In this document: positions 38,289 through 48,328 of the stretch, piece after piece | Numbering within the stretch: the first letter of the stretch is position 1 | Layout: each line of letters opens with the position of its first letter | NCBI RefSeq assembly: GCF_947501385.1 | Contig: NZ_CANMVP010000008.1 | Span: forward strand, 92,561-156,560 | From: an uncultured Polaribacter sp. | GTDB lineage: Bacteria > Bacteroidota > Bacteroidia > Flavobacteriales > Flavobacteriaceae | Direction of reading: 5' to 3' | DNA length: 64,000 nucleotides | Program-made: the position numbers and the translations under genes | The notes under the pieces: generated by a model | Told to the model about the DNA's origin: nothing | Seen by the model: only the letters and a program-made list of their open reading frames with translations | Databases searched by the model: none

Positions 38289-39686
38289 ATGAAAACTAAA
38301 AAACTTAATTACCTGATATTTTTACTTACAACTACACTTTTGTTTAGTTGTACTAGTAAAGCTCAATCAGAAAAAATCACTAAAAAATCACCTAAACCAA
38401 ACATTATACTTTTTTTTGTAGATGATTTAGGTTGGTCTGATTTAGGGTTTAGAAACCCTGTTTTCGGAACTCCAAATATAGATGCACTTGCCAAATCTGG
38501 TGTAAGTTTTGAGCAAGCCTATATTGCAAGTCCAACTTGTAGCCCAAGTAGAGCAACATTATTAACAGGTCAGCACCCTGCAAGATTAAAAATGGTGCGT
38601 CATATTCCTGGAGGAAAAAAGAATGGGTTTGATAGATTCGATCGCACAGAAGTTGAGTTCAATTATTTAGAAAGAGATCCTGCTAAATTTCCTTCAAGAA
38701 ATTGGTTGCCTTTAGAACATACAACTTATGCAGAAGCACTTTCTAAATTAGGATACTATAATTTGTTTGTTGGAAAATGGCATTTAGGTCATGAAAAATA
38801 TCACCCAACAGCGCAAGGGTTTCATAGACAAATAGGTACTTCTAATGATGGGCATCCTAAATCATATTATCCACCTTATTTTAAACAAAAAGATATTTTT
38901 AAAGATGATAAAGGAACCTATTTGACAGACAAATTAACTAATAACGCTGTTGATTTTATAGCTAATTACAATAAAGAAAATCCTTTTATGCTAACCTTTT
39001 CTTATTACTCTGTGCATACACCTCATCAAGGAAGAGAAGATTTGGTGCAATATTTTAAAAATAAAGGTTTAGAAGATAGATATGCTAATTATGCCGCAAT
39101 GGTAAAAGCAACAGATGAATCCATCGGAAAAGTATTAAAAGCAGTTAAAGAAAAAGGAATAGAGAAAGAAACCATCATTATATTCTTATCAGATCAAGGT
39201 GGCTTTTTTGAGAATGCACCATTTAGAGGAGGAAAAATGTCTGAAACCTTATTTGAAGGCGGATCTAGAGTGCCTTTTTTTGTGTATAGTCCTAATGTTA
39301 CACAACCAAACAGCATTAATAATTCAGTAGTACAATCAACAGATTTATTTCCTACTTTAGTAGAAATAGCTCGTGGAGATGTTTCAAAACATAAAAATTT
39401 AGACGGAGTTTCCTTGCTTTCTACTATCAAAAATAACGATTATTTAAGACGAGAACCCATATATGGCTACAGAGCTTATGAAGATTTATATGTTTCGGTT
39501 AGACAAGATGATTGGAAATTATTAGCTTACAGAAGTGGTAAAATAGAACTATTTAATATTACTGAAGACATTAAAGAAACTACAGATGTATCAAAAAGTA
39601 ATCCTGAAAAAGTAAAAGAATTAGTAAATGAACTAATGGAATGGGAAAAAGAAATGGAAGTGGAGAAATATTCTGGCATAAAATAA
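38289..39686 (+). CDS. S1-family sulfatase (CSPSR)
   Basis: NIILFFVDDLGWSDLGFRNP...ASPTCSPSRATLLTGQHPARLK. Confidence 0.92.
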   Translation: MKTKKLNYLIFLLTTTLLFSCTSKAQSEKITKKSPKPNIILFFVDDLGWSDLGFRNPVFGTPNIDALAKSGVSFEQAYIASPTCSPSRATLLTGQHPARLKMVRHIPGGKKNGFDRFDRTEVEFNYLERDPAKFPSRNWLPLEHTTYAEALSKLGYYNLFVGKWHLGHEKYHPTAQGFHRQIGTSNDGHPKSYYPPYFKQKDIFKDDKGTYLTDKLTNNAVDFIANYNKENPFMLTFSYYSVHTPHQGREDLVQYFKNKGLEDRYANYAAMVKATDESIGKVLKAVKEKGIEKETIIIFLSDQGGFFENAPFRGGKMSETLFEGGSRVPFFVYSPNVTQPNSINNSVVQSTDLFPTLVEIARGDVSKHKNLDGVSLLSTIKNNDYLRREPIYGYRAYEDLYVSVRQDDWKLLAYRSGKIELFNITEDIKETTDVSKSNPEKVKELVNELMEWEKEMEVEKYSGIK

Positions 39687-39694
39687 AATCAATT

Positions 39695-41281
39695 ATGAAA
39701 ACACTGCAATATTTTAATATAATCGTAATTTTTTTTAGCGTATTTATTATTTCAAAAAGTTGTACATCCCAAGAAAATAAACAGTCAAAAAAACCAAATA
39801 TTCTTTTCTGTATTGCAGATGATGCCACTTGGAGACACATGAGTGCTTACGGTTCTAAATGGGTAAATACACCTGCTTTTGATGAAGTTGCAAAACAAGG
39901 AATACTTTTCAACAATGCGTACACACCAAACGCAAAATGTGGCCCATCAAGATCTATTATTTTAACAGGCAGAAATTCTTGGCAATTAGAAGAAGCAGCA
40001 AATCATTTGGCATATTTTCCAACTAAGTTTAAAACCTATCCAGAAGCACTTGCTGAAAAAGGGTATACAGTAGGTTATACAGGAAAAGGATGGGCGCCAG
40101 GAACTGCATTAAATGAAGATGGTTCAAAAAGAAATTTGTTAGTTAAAGCATACAATAAAATAAAGAAGGAAACACCTACAAAAGGAATTAATGCTGTTGA
40201 TTACGTTTCCAATTTTAAAAATTTTTTAAAAGAAAAAAAAGACGATACTCCTTTTTGTTTTTGGTATGGAGGACATGAACCACATCGCTTTTATGAATAT
40301 GGAACAGGTGTAAGTGTTGGTAAAAAAAAGCTATCACAAATAAATTCCGTTTTTTCTTATTGGCCTCAATCTGATGTTGTAAAAAATGATATGTTAGATT
40401 ATGCTTTTGAGCTAGAATATTTTGATAAACAATTGGGAGGAATTCTCAAAGCTTTGGAAGAAAAGGGAGAATTAGAAAATACAATAATTGTGGTTACTGC
40501 AGATAATGGAATGCCTTTTCCAAGAGTAAAAGGATTAAGTTATGAGCATTCTAACCACATGCCATTGGCAATTATGTGGAAAAATGGAATTAATAATCCA
40601 GGAAGAGTTATCCAAGATTATGTCAGTTTTATTGATTTTGCTGCAACATTTATCGATTTTGCTGGATTTACTAATAAAGAATTAGGAATGCAACCTATTC
40701 AAGGAAAAAGTCTAAAACCTTTTTTTACATCAAAAAAAGAAAACCTTATAAAATCTAAAGATGATTATGTTTTGCTTGGGCAAGAAAGACACGATGTTGG
40801 TAGACCCAATGATGTTGGATATCCTGTAAGAGGCATTGTAAAAGATGGCTTTATGTATTTGATAAATTACAAAAATGATAGATGGCCTGCTGGAAATCCA
40901 GAAACAGGCTATACAAATACAGATGGAAGCCCAACAAAAACTGAAATTTTAGAGTTAAAACGAAGTGGAGAAAATAACGAATATTGGGATTTGAATTTTG
41001 GAAAACATCCAAAAGAAGAATTGTATCAGGTTCGTATTGATGAAAATTGTATGAATAATTTAGCTTCTAATAATCAATTCCAAAAAATAAAAACAGAATT
41101 AAAAAACATATTAGAATCGGAATTACAGAAACAAAACGATCCAAGAATGTTTGGCAGAGGTGATATTTTTGATAACTATGTTCCAGATAGAAATGTCAAT
41201 TTTTATGAAAGATATATGAGAGGAGAAAAAATGAAATCAGGCTGGATAAATGATACAGATTTTGAAAAGAAAAAGAACTAA
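39695..41281 (+). CDS. S1-family sulfatase (CGPSR)
   Basis: NILFCIADDATWRHMSAYGSKWVNTPAFDEVA...NAKCGPSRSIILTGRNSW; ORF track start 39641 overlaps the previous gene, ATG 39695 precedes a lipobox signal. Confidence 0.9.
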   Translation: MKTLQYFNIIVIFFSVFIISKSCTSQENKQSKKPNILFCIADDATWRHMSAYGSKWVNTPAFDEVAKQGILFNNAYTPNAKCGPSRSIILTGRNSWQLEEAANHLAYFPTKFKTYPEALAEKGYTVGYTGKGWAPGTALNEDGSKRNLLVKAYNKIKKETPTKGINAVDYVSNFKNFLKEKKDDTPFCFWYGGHEPHRFYEYGTGVSVGKKKLSQINSVFSYWPQSDVVKNDMLDYAFELEYFDKQLGGILKALEEKGELENTIIVVTADNGMPFPRVKGLSYEHSNHMPLAIMWKNGINNPGRVIQDYVSFIDFAATFIDFAGFTNKELGMQPIQGKSLKPFFTSKKENLIKSKDDYVLLGQERHDVGRPNDVGYPVRGIVKDGFMYLINYKNDRWPAGNPETGYTNTDGSPTKTEILELKRSGENNEYWDLNFGKHPKEELYQVRIDENCMNNLASNNQFQKIKTELKNILESELQKQNDPRMFGRGDIFDNYVPDRNVNFYERYMRGEKMKSGWINDTDFEKKKN

Positions 41282-41323
41282 TTTACTTTTAAATTTATAA
41301 ATAATAACTCAATTTTTTTTTAT

Positions 41324-42046
41324 ATGAATGTATTAAAAAAACGAATTTTAATTGTGATTCTTGCAACGTTTTCAATATCGTGTTCAGCAGAAAAACAGAA
41401 GGGAAAACATCTTTTTATTTTGTCTGGCCAATCAAATATGGAACTTTTAAGACCTAAAGAATCTTTTACACCAGAACTCATTAAAAAATTCGGAAAAAAA
41501 AATGTGATCGTGGTTCAATTTGCCAAGGGTTCACAATCTATAAGAAAATGGTACAGAGACTGGGAGCCAGCAAAAGAAAACGAGTCTAAAGCAGAACCTT
41601 ATTTGTATGATTCGCTAATGATAAAAATAAAAAAGGCGATTCGTAAAAAAAAGATATTAACTGTAACTTTTATCTGGATGCAAGGAGAACGTGATGCTAG
41701 AAAATCGCGTGGAGCCGTTTATGAAAAAAGTCTTTTAGGTTTGTACAAACAACTTTCTGCTGATTTGGGTAGAAAAGATATCAATTTTGTAATTGGCAGA
41801 TTAAGCGATTGTGGTATCACTAAAAAAGGCTGGCCAGATTGGATGCAAATTAGAAATATTCAGGTAAAAGTTGCTGAATCAAACTCAAGATTTGGTTGGA
41901 TTGATACAGATGATTTGAATACTGGTATCAATAGAAAAGGGAAAAAGATAAAAGATGGCATCCATATGACAGCAGATGGTTATGTAGTTATGGGAGAGCG
42001 TTTTGCTCATAAGGCTATAGAACTTATAAAGAACAATAAACAATAA
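41324..42046 (+). CDS. SGNH-type carbohydrate esterase-like lipoprotein (sialate O-acetylesterase-like)
   Basis: LFILSGQSNMELL; FIWMQGERDA; DGIHMTADGYVVMGERFA. Confidence 0.75.
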   Translation: MNVLKKRILIVILATFSISCSAEKQKGKHLFILSGQSNMELLRPKESFTPELIKKFGKKNVIVVQFAKGSQSIRKWYRDWEPAKENESKAEPYLYDSLMIKIKKAIRKKKILTVTFIWMQGERDARKSRGAVYEKSLLGLYKQLSADLGRKDINFVIGRLSDCGITKKGWPDWMQIRNIQVKVAESNSRFGWIDTDDLNTGINRKGKKIKDGIHMTADGYVVMGERFAHKAIELIKNNKQ

Positions 42047-42060
42047 CGTTTATTGGGGCT

Positions 42061-42152
42061 CCATCTCATAAATGAAATAAAAATGCTTTGAGAAAATAAC
42101 ATTAACAAACTAACGCTAAAACCCTTTCAACAAAAGGATTAAAGAATACAAA
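42061..42152 (+). repeat. Dispersed ~92-bp noncoding repeat, copy A
   Basis: CCATCTCATAAATGAAATAAAAATGCTTTGAGAAAATAACATTAACAAACTAACGCTAAAACCC...; about 78/92 positions match copy B ungapped (hand count). Confidence 0.7.
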
Positions 42153-42221
42153 CGGAAAAGGATATAGAACTTTTAAAAATTTTAGAAGTGTAATTCTCTT
42201 TTTTAATAGAGGTTTAAATCT

Positions 42222-43359
42222 TTACCCACTAAAATGAGGGTAGAACCCGATATTAAAATGATCTAAAGCTCCGATCAATTCAGGAAGGTATTCTTCAAAA
42301 GTATTATACTTTGAATCCGATTCATATGTCTTAACTTGTCCTTCTAGGATTGGTAGAAAAATAAATCCCAATTCTTCTGTATGGTACGTCCTTAATTCTT
42401 CTGCCCATTTTATGTTTCCACTTCTTTCCGCAAGCCTAATTTCACCTAGTCTCACCAAATGTTCAGCTATGCAATCAAACTAATTATCATAATTTTGTTT
42501 TAGCATTACTTTCTGTAGAGATGGTGTAAACAGATATTCGTATTTTTCAACGATTCTACTATTTTTCTCCTTCGCCAAAATAGGATTGATAAAGGCGTGA
42601 CCGAATTCGTGATAGGAATTCCTTAAAATGAATTCTTTGTTATTGAATCCAAATTCTAAGTAATCGTTTGCTAAAGAATCTTGACTAACGGGAAGTGTTG
42701 CGCTAATAACTTGATATATTAAAAGACCATCATCTGAATACACATAAGGTCCAATGCCTCTATATCCATATGCTCCTCCAGTTGGCATTTCTGGTGCTGG
42801 AATTATAGTGTACTTCACTTTGCTATCCCGATAGTAACTTTCTATTTGTTGTACAAAATCTTTTGGTGGTAAGTTTTTTTCTACTTCTGCACGAACACCT
42901 TTATAAAAATTTTGATGCTTATTTAAAAATTTCTCAACATTGGCGTCTTCGTAAAAGTCAGCTAGTTTCTCTATTCATTAATAACAACAGTTTTTTCTGA
43001 ATATGGAGAATTTTCTAGAGAATATTTAAATTTTGTACTTGGAAACTCTTCAAGATATAATAGTATTTCTGTAAGTTCGTCAAAGTAGAAAATTTCATTT
43101 AAAAGTAGACTATCCGAAAATTTTACTGCTGGATGGTTTTTATAGGGTTCAAAATATGATTGAGCATCTACGACTACTGGTCTAGTAGGATAATTTCCAG
43201 GCCATACAAACAATTCTATAATATGTGAGGTTGATATATTTCGATTGAATTCTACGTCAATTTTTTTTGTTCTATGATTTGTTTATTTTCTGTACTTTGC
43301 TTTTCTTTTCGGCAAGAAAGGAATAACATTAAAACCCCAAGTAGTATCAGCTTTCTCAT
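42222..43359 (-). pseudogene. Decayed DUF4932-like lipoprotein metalloprotease
   Basis: MRKLILLGVLMLFLSCRKEK... disrupted at T8/A8 run 43261-43268, second frame break near 42975, in-frame TAG near 42481; retains YHEFGHAFINP (HExxH). Confidence 0.75.
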
Positions 43360-43447
43360 ATAATTTAATTTTATAATTATTTAGTATAAGTTTTGTTTCA
43401 TTTAAAGTTCTTTCTATGATTTTTCTTGGTTGAATATAGAATTGCTA

Positions 43448-44302
43448 TCAATTTAAGTCACTATTTATAAATTTATTGACTTCACTTATTGGTTGCTCAC
43501 TTTCAAGACCAACCCAAAGTAGATGTCCCCATTTATTAGCATAGACTTTTAAGTTAGAATTTCTTATGTTCTTATTTGCATAAGTAGCCATTTCAATACT
43601 AACAGATTTATCATTTTTACTATGTAAAATTAAAGTAGGACATTTAATCTTAGCTATAACACTAGCATCGATATTCTGTTCTAAATCTGTAATGAATCCT
43701 TCTTTAGATCTTTGATTAAAGGTCATTTGCCTTATTTCATCTATTTCTTGCTTCGTTATTTTTGGATTTTGTTTGGTTGAAAGTTCACCTATCAAAACTT
43801 TAGCCATTCTATTAGGAAAAAATCTAAAACAAATTCTATACAATTGCCAGATGAATTTCTCTCTTTTTGGCGAAAACAACCTTATACCTTGCTGATACAT
43901 TTTATCTTTTGGATGTAACCATTTTTTTGTTACTGCTGAAATTAATATCAACTTTTCTACTCTTTCTGGAAAATTTGAAGTCAACTCAATTGCTGTTAGT
44001 CCCCCAGCAGAAATCCCTACTATAATTACTTTTTCAATATCTAATTTATTAAGCATAGATATAATTAGTTTTGCAGCAGCAATTGGTTGTTTGTTTTCGC
44101 CTAAAGGAGTTTCACCATATCCAGGTCTAGAAGGTATAATTAATTTAAAGGAATCAGTAGAATATCCTTTTAAAAACAAAGTTTCATGGCAGTTAGAGTG
44201 ACCACCATGTAAAAACAGGATAGGTTTGCCTTTCCCTATAATGGAATACTCTATTTTGCCAAAATCAGTTTTAATTATAGTGTTCATTTCGTAAAAAATC
44301 AA
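43448..44302 (-). CDS. Alpha/beta hydrolase
   Basis: ILFLHGGHSNCHE; VGISAGG nucleophile elbow; CPTLILHSKNDKSVSIEMA; GHLLWVG. Confidence 0.85.
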   Translation of the reverse strand: MIFYEMNTIIKTDFGKIEYSIIGKGKPILFLHGGHSNCHETLFLKGYSTDSFKLIIPSRPGYGETPLGENKQPIAAAKLIISMLNKLDIEKVIIVGISAGGLTAIELTSNFPERVEKLILISAVTKKWLHPKDKMYQQGIRLFSPKREKFIWQLYRICFRFFPNRMAKVLIGELSTKQNPKITKQEIDEIRQMTFNQRSKEGFITDLEQNIDASVIAKIKCPTLILHSKNDKSVSIEMATYANKNIRNSNLKVYANKWGHLLWVGLESEQPISEVNKFINSDLN

Positions 44303-44317
44303 AATTCATTATCTTTA

Positions 44318-45037
44318 TTAATCACTTATTACCAGTTGTTTTTTGTTTCCTTGGTCATCAAAAGTATCAATATGAGGCTGTCCATCTTTGTCTACACATA
44401 TCTGCAATTTTAATTTATTATTTTTGTCCATTAAAAAAAGCCCTGTTTGTTCGGCATACGTTCTACCAATAAAAAGGCGCTGTGGAGCACGATTTTCCAC
44501 ATCCTCATAAAACTGATTAAATTTCTTTTCACGAGCTACAGAATCGGTTATCTGCATAATATTATTATACTCTTTGTTGATGATATCAGATCTTTTAGGG
44601 GAGCGTTCTTGAATCAAAAGCCCATATTGTCTTTTCCATTCTCCATCTTCTAGGTATTCATCTTTGCGCAAAGCCATAATTTGATCCCCTTTATATTGAT
44701 CAAAAGTTAAAAGTTGATACGTTCCTTCATCATCTATTCCGTAAACCAATCCACCAACTTCATCTCCTTCTTCGTTAAAAAACAATAGTCCAGCTGTTCC
44801 TCGTTCTGTTTTAGCTTCGTTTGAAACTTTTCCGTCTAGGGTTGCCAAGGCTTGTTTTTTAGGATTGCTCAATACCATAAACTTATTACCATCTTCGCCA
44901 ACTATGTTTAGTCTTTCCGTAGTGATTTCTGGAATAATTTTTGGGTTTTCTGAAAGGTTTTCTTTCGATTTTGAAAGAAACAAATAAACAATGATTGAGA
45001 GCAATAGTATTAAATTGACAATGGATAGTTTTTTCAT
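44318..45037 (-). CDS. Hypothetical membrane-anchored protein
   Basis: N-terminal TM; ITTERLNIVGEDGNKFMVLSNPKKQALATLDGK; family not recognised with certainty. Confidence 0.5.
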   Translation of the reverse strand: MKKLSIVNLILLLSIIVYLFLSKSKENLSENPKIIPEITTERLNIVGEDGNKFMVLSNPKKQALATLDGKVSNEAKTERGTAGLLFFNEEGDEVGGLVYGIDDEGTYQLLTFDQYKGDQIMALRKDEYLEDGEWKRQYGLLIQERSPKRSDIINKEYNNIMQITDSVAREKKFNQFYEDVENRAPQRLFIGRTYAEQTGLFLMDKNNKLKLQICVDKDGQPHIDTFDDQGNKKQLVISD

Positions 45038-45308
45038 AATTGTATAATTTTTAAACGTTTTTTTCTATAATTATATTATATGCTCGAAATTTGTAAGAAT
45101 GTCATCAATCACATCGCCATCAATATCACTTCCTTTTTGTTGTTGACCAATACTACGTAGTAGAGATAATAAACGTATGCATATTTGATTATTCATTATA
45201 CAAATATTAGAGTTTTCAGAAAATCGGAAGACAAAATTACTAGTGTTTTTTTAAAGGGATTAGTCAGAAAGTCTTTTTTTTTTAATTTATTCATTGTTGT
45301 AAGTAACC

Positions 45309-45400
45309 CCATCTCATAAGTGAAATAAAAATTATTTGAGAAAATATAATTAACAAACTAACACTAAGCCTCTATCAATAAAGGGCTTAAAGAATATAAA
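45309..45400 (+). repeat. Dispersed ~92-bp noncoding repeat, copy B
   Basis: CCATCTCATAAGTGAAATAAAAATTATTTGAGAAAATATAATTAACAAACTAACACTAAGCC...; direct orientation relative to copy A. Confidence 0.7.
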
Positions 45401-45955
45401 TACTTATTAATCAGTTCTTTCGAATTTTCGAATTACTAACTTAAGAAAAGCAACTTTTTCTTTTTTTTTGAATTCTTTTTCTACAATAAAATTTAGAATT
45501 GTTAAGTAGACTTTACAGAAAGTAACAAACATTTTTTAAGTTGTACTATTTTTTCATCATAGATGATTTGCAAGTCATCTATATTATGATTGATACTTGA
45601 TGAGAATTCACTTCCTAAATATTTATGTGAATGGTCATTCTTCCAATAATAAGCTATAAAAGGTTTTATAGTTGATGTAAAATTAATTGTACTTTTTTAT
45701 CTTACAAATAAAAGTGATTTCTTACTAAAAATAAAATCATTTTCGTTTTTTAAACCTTTTCGAATTTTCGAAAAAGTAATGCTAAAATATAATGTTTCGA
45801 TATCTAAAAGGGGCTTAAAATACAATAACTCATTGATAATCAGGTATTAATTGATTCCATAGTAACACATAAAGGTGAGCTCATTTAAACCCATTCAAAA
45901 GTGTCAGTTTAAGACACTATCTTCTGATTTAATAGCATTCCCTAACATTATTCAA

Positions 45956-48310
45956 TCATTTTACCTTAAATTCAAAATCTTCTTTTAAACCTCTAGATTT
46001 TGCTGTGATATTGATAGCTGATTCTGTATTACCAATCCTAATTAGTGCAGTTGCAATACCTGCTTCTGCCTTTATAGGATCTACATTTAAAATTTCTATG
46101 GCCTCACTTATACTTAATTCAATTGTTTCTGAAAAATTTGGATTTATAGTACCGTTATCATCAACCGCAGCGATATAACAAAACACGACATCATTAACAC
46201 CTGTTTGCGGTTTTTTACCACTTTCGTCTATCCAAATTTTAAGCTTTGTTGGTTTTTGAGGTGTTTTTACCACATCTTCACCAACTTCTTTTCCGTTCAT
46301 AAAACCAACTGCTTTTATAGTTCCTTTCTCAAATTTATTAATTTTAAAAGTAAATGGTGGATGATTTAGCTTATTGGTATTTTTCCCAGTGTCTGGTTTT
46401 TGTTTAGCTATTAATTCATCATTTAAATATAAACTAACTTCATCTGCATTAGAGAAAACTTTGATATCTAAAGGAGATTTCTCATTCCAAAAAGACGCAA
46501 TTTTTAAAACAGCACCTTCATCAAAATCTCTTTGACTTTGATAAAAATAGTAACCAAATTTTGGTATTCTAAAAGTATCCATAATTCCAGAGCGTTCTAT
46601 ATCTTCATGATACCCCCTATTATAATCGTACATTACCCAATAACTGTCTGAATAAGCAACTGTATTTAAATTATCATTATGAGCCTCTTGTATATTGTGC
46701 GCTTGTTGTAGCATTCTCGTTTCTCCAAAACCTCTTGCTTGTCTACTACTCATTTCGTCTCGTAAATCTGGAGGTAAATTGTCTTGATTTAATCCTGCAC
46801 TTTTAGAATAATATTCCCAATCTCCATATTCTGAAACTGAATAGGGTTTCTCAAAAGATGTTGGTGGGTGTAAAATTCGATGTTGACGCGCTTGCAGATA
46901 AATATCATAAACATCATCTTTCCAACCACAAGAAAATACGTTTTCTCCTGGATACTCTTCATGCACTATTTTATTCAATTTTTCCATAAAAAATAGAGGC
47001 ATAGCTGTTTCGTTTAATGAGACTTCCCAAGCCAAAACTGAAGGTCTATTTCTATCTCTTTTAATTAATTCTTTGGCAGATTTATAACAGTAATTTCGAA
47101 ATGCATCTGTATCATTATAATATTGCCAACCCATGATGGCATCAATAACTACCAAACCTAACTCATCACAAGCATCCATAAATGCAGGTGATTGTGGATA
47201 GTGTGATAATCTTATATAATTAAAACCAGCATCTTTTATTTTTTTTGCATCTCTATATTGTGCATTGTCAGATAATGCGTAACCAACAAATGGATATTCT
47301 TGATGACGATTTACGCCTCTTAAGAAAGTTTTTTCTCCGTTGATGTAAAGCTGATTTTCTTCATCAAAAGTAAATTCTCTAATCCCGAATTTGGTGATTT
47401 CTGAATCTATTTCTTTTTCATCAATAAAAATTCTTGTTTCTAATTGATATAAATTAGGATTTTTAGGTGACCATAATTTCGCTTCATTTATTTGAAACAA
47501 ATTATTGAATTCAGTATCTTTTTTTGCTTCAATTTTTTGAGTTGATACTTTTTCTTTGACTAAAGCATCATCGTAAAAAATGCGATTTATTAGTTTAACT
47601 TCTTTGGCTTTATTTTCTTCGTTAATAATATGCGTTTTAACTGCAACTTCAGATTTAGCTTTGGTAACTTTTGGATAAGTAATAAAAACACCACCACTTG
47701 CTATTTTATCTGCTAAAACTGGATCAGAAATATATGTTTTTTCTGAAATATGCAACCAAGCATTTCTATATAAACCACCAAACATATTAAAATCTAATCG
47801 CTCTAGAGGTTTTGGTCCTGTAATTTTATTATCTGTATTGTCTAATTTTACTGCAATTATATTATCGTTTCCCTTTTTTACAAATTTGGTGATATCTACT
47901 TTTACAGGTAAATAACCTCCATGATGTTCTGAAACTAAAGAGCCATTAACCCAAACTTTAGAAAAGTTCATTGCTGCTTCTAATTCTAAAAAAACTTTTT
48001 TAGTATTTGGATTTACAGGAATATCAAATGTTTTTCTGTACCAACAAATGCCTTGCCATTGATCGTTTACAATTAAAGGTTCTATCTTTGCTGTATGTGG
48101 TAAACTTACTGATTCCCAAGAGGAAATATCAATGTTTTTTTCGCTAAAGTCTTTATTAAGGTTATTTTTATCCTCAATTCTTTTAAATTCCCAATTTTGA
48201 TTAAAATTTACCTTTCTTTCATAGTTTGATGTAGAATTACATGCAACCAAACTGATAATAATGACTGCTAAAAAACTATACTTCAACCCTTTTTTGAAAC
48301 TATTTTTCAT
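45956..48310 (-). CDS. GH2-family glycoside hydrolase (beta-galactosidase-like), lipoprotein
   Basis: RGVNRHQEYPFVGYALS; acid/base context LAWEVSLNETAMP; nucleophile context YSVSEYGDWEYY. Confidence 0.9.
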   Translation of the reverse strand: MKNSFKKGLKYSFLAVIIISLVACNSTSNYERKVNFNQNWEFKRIEDKNNLNKDFSEKNIDISSWESVSLPHTAKIEPLIVNDQWQGICWYRKTFDIPVNPNTKKVFLELEAAMNFSKVWVNGSLVSEHHGGYLPVKVDITKFVKKGNDNIIAVKLDNTDNKITGPKPLERLDFNMFGGLYRNAWLHISEKTYISDPVLADKIASGGVFITYPKVTKAKSEVAVKTHIINEENKAKEVKLINRIFYDDALVKEKVSTQKIEAKKDTEFNNLFQINEAKLWSPKNPNLYQLETRIFIDEKEIDSEITKFGIREFTFDEENQLYINGEKTFLRGVNRHQEYPFVGYALSDNAQYRDAKKIKDAGFNYIRLSHYPQSPAFMDACDELGLVVIDAIMGWQYYNDTDAFRNYCYKSAKELIKRDRNRPSVLAWEVSLNETAMPLFFMEKLNKIVHEEYPGENVFSCGWKDDVYDIYLQARQHRILHPPTSFEKPYSVSEYGDWEYYSKSAGLNQDNLPPDLRDEMSSRQARGFGETRMLQQAHNIQEAHNDNLNTVAYSDSYWVMYDYNRGYHEDIERSGIMDTFRIPKFGYYFYQSQRDFDEGAVLKIASFWNEKSPLDIKVFSNADEVSLYLNDELIAKQKPDTGKNTNKLNHPPFTFKINKFEKGTIKAVGFMNGKEVGEDVVKTPQKPTKLKIWIDESGKKPQTGVNDVVFCYIAAVDDNGTINPNFSETIELSISEAIEILNVDPIKAEAGIATALIRIGNTESAINITAKSRGLKEDFEFKVK

Positions 48311-48328
48311 ATGATTAATTGTACTTTT

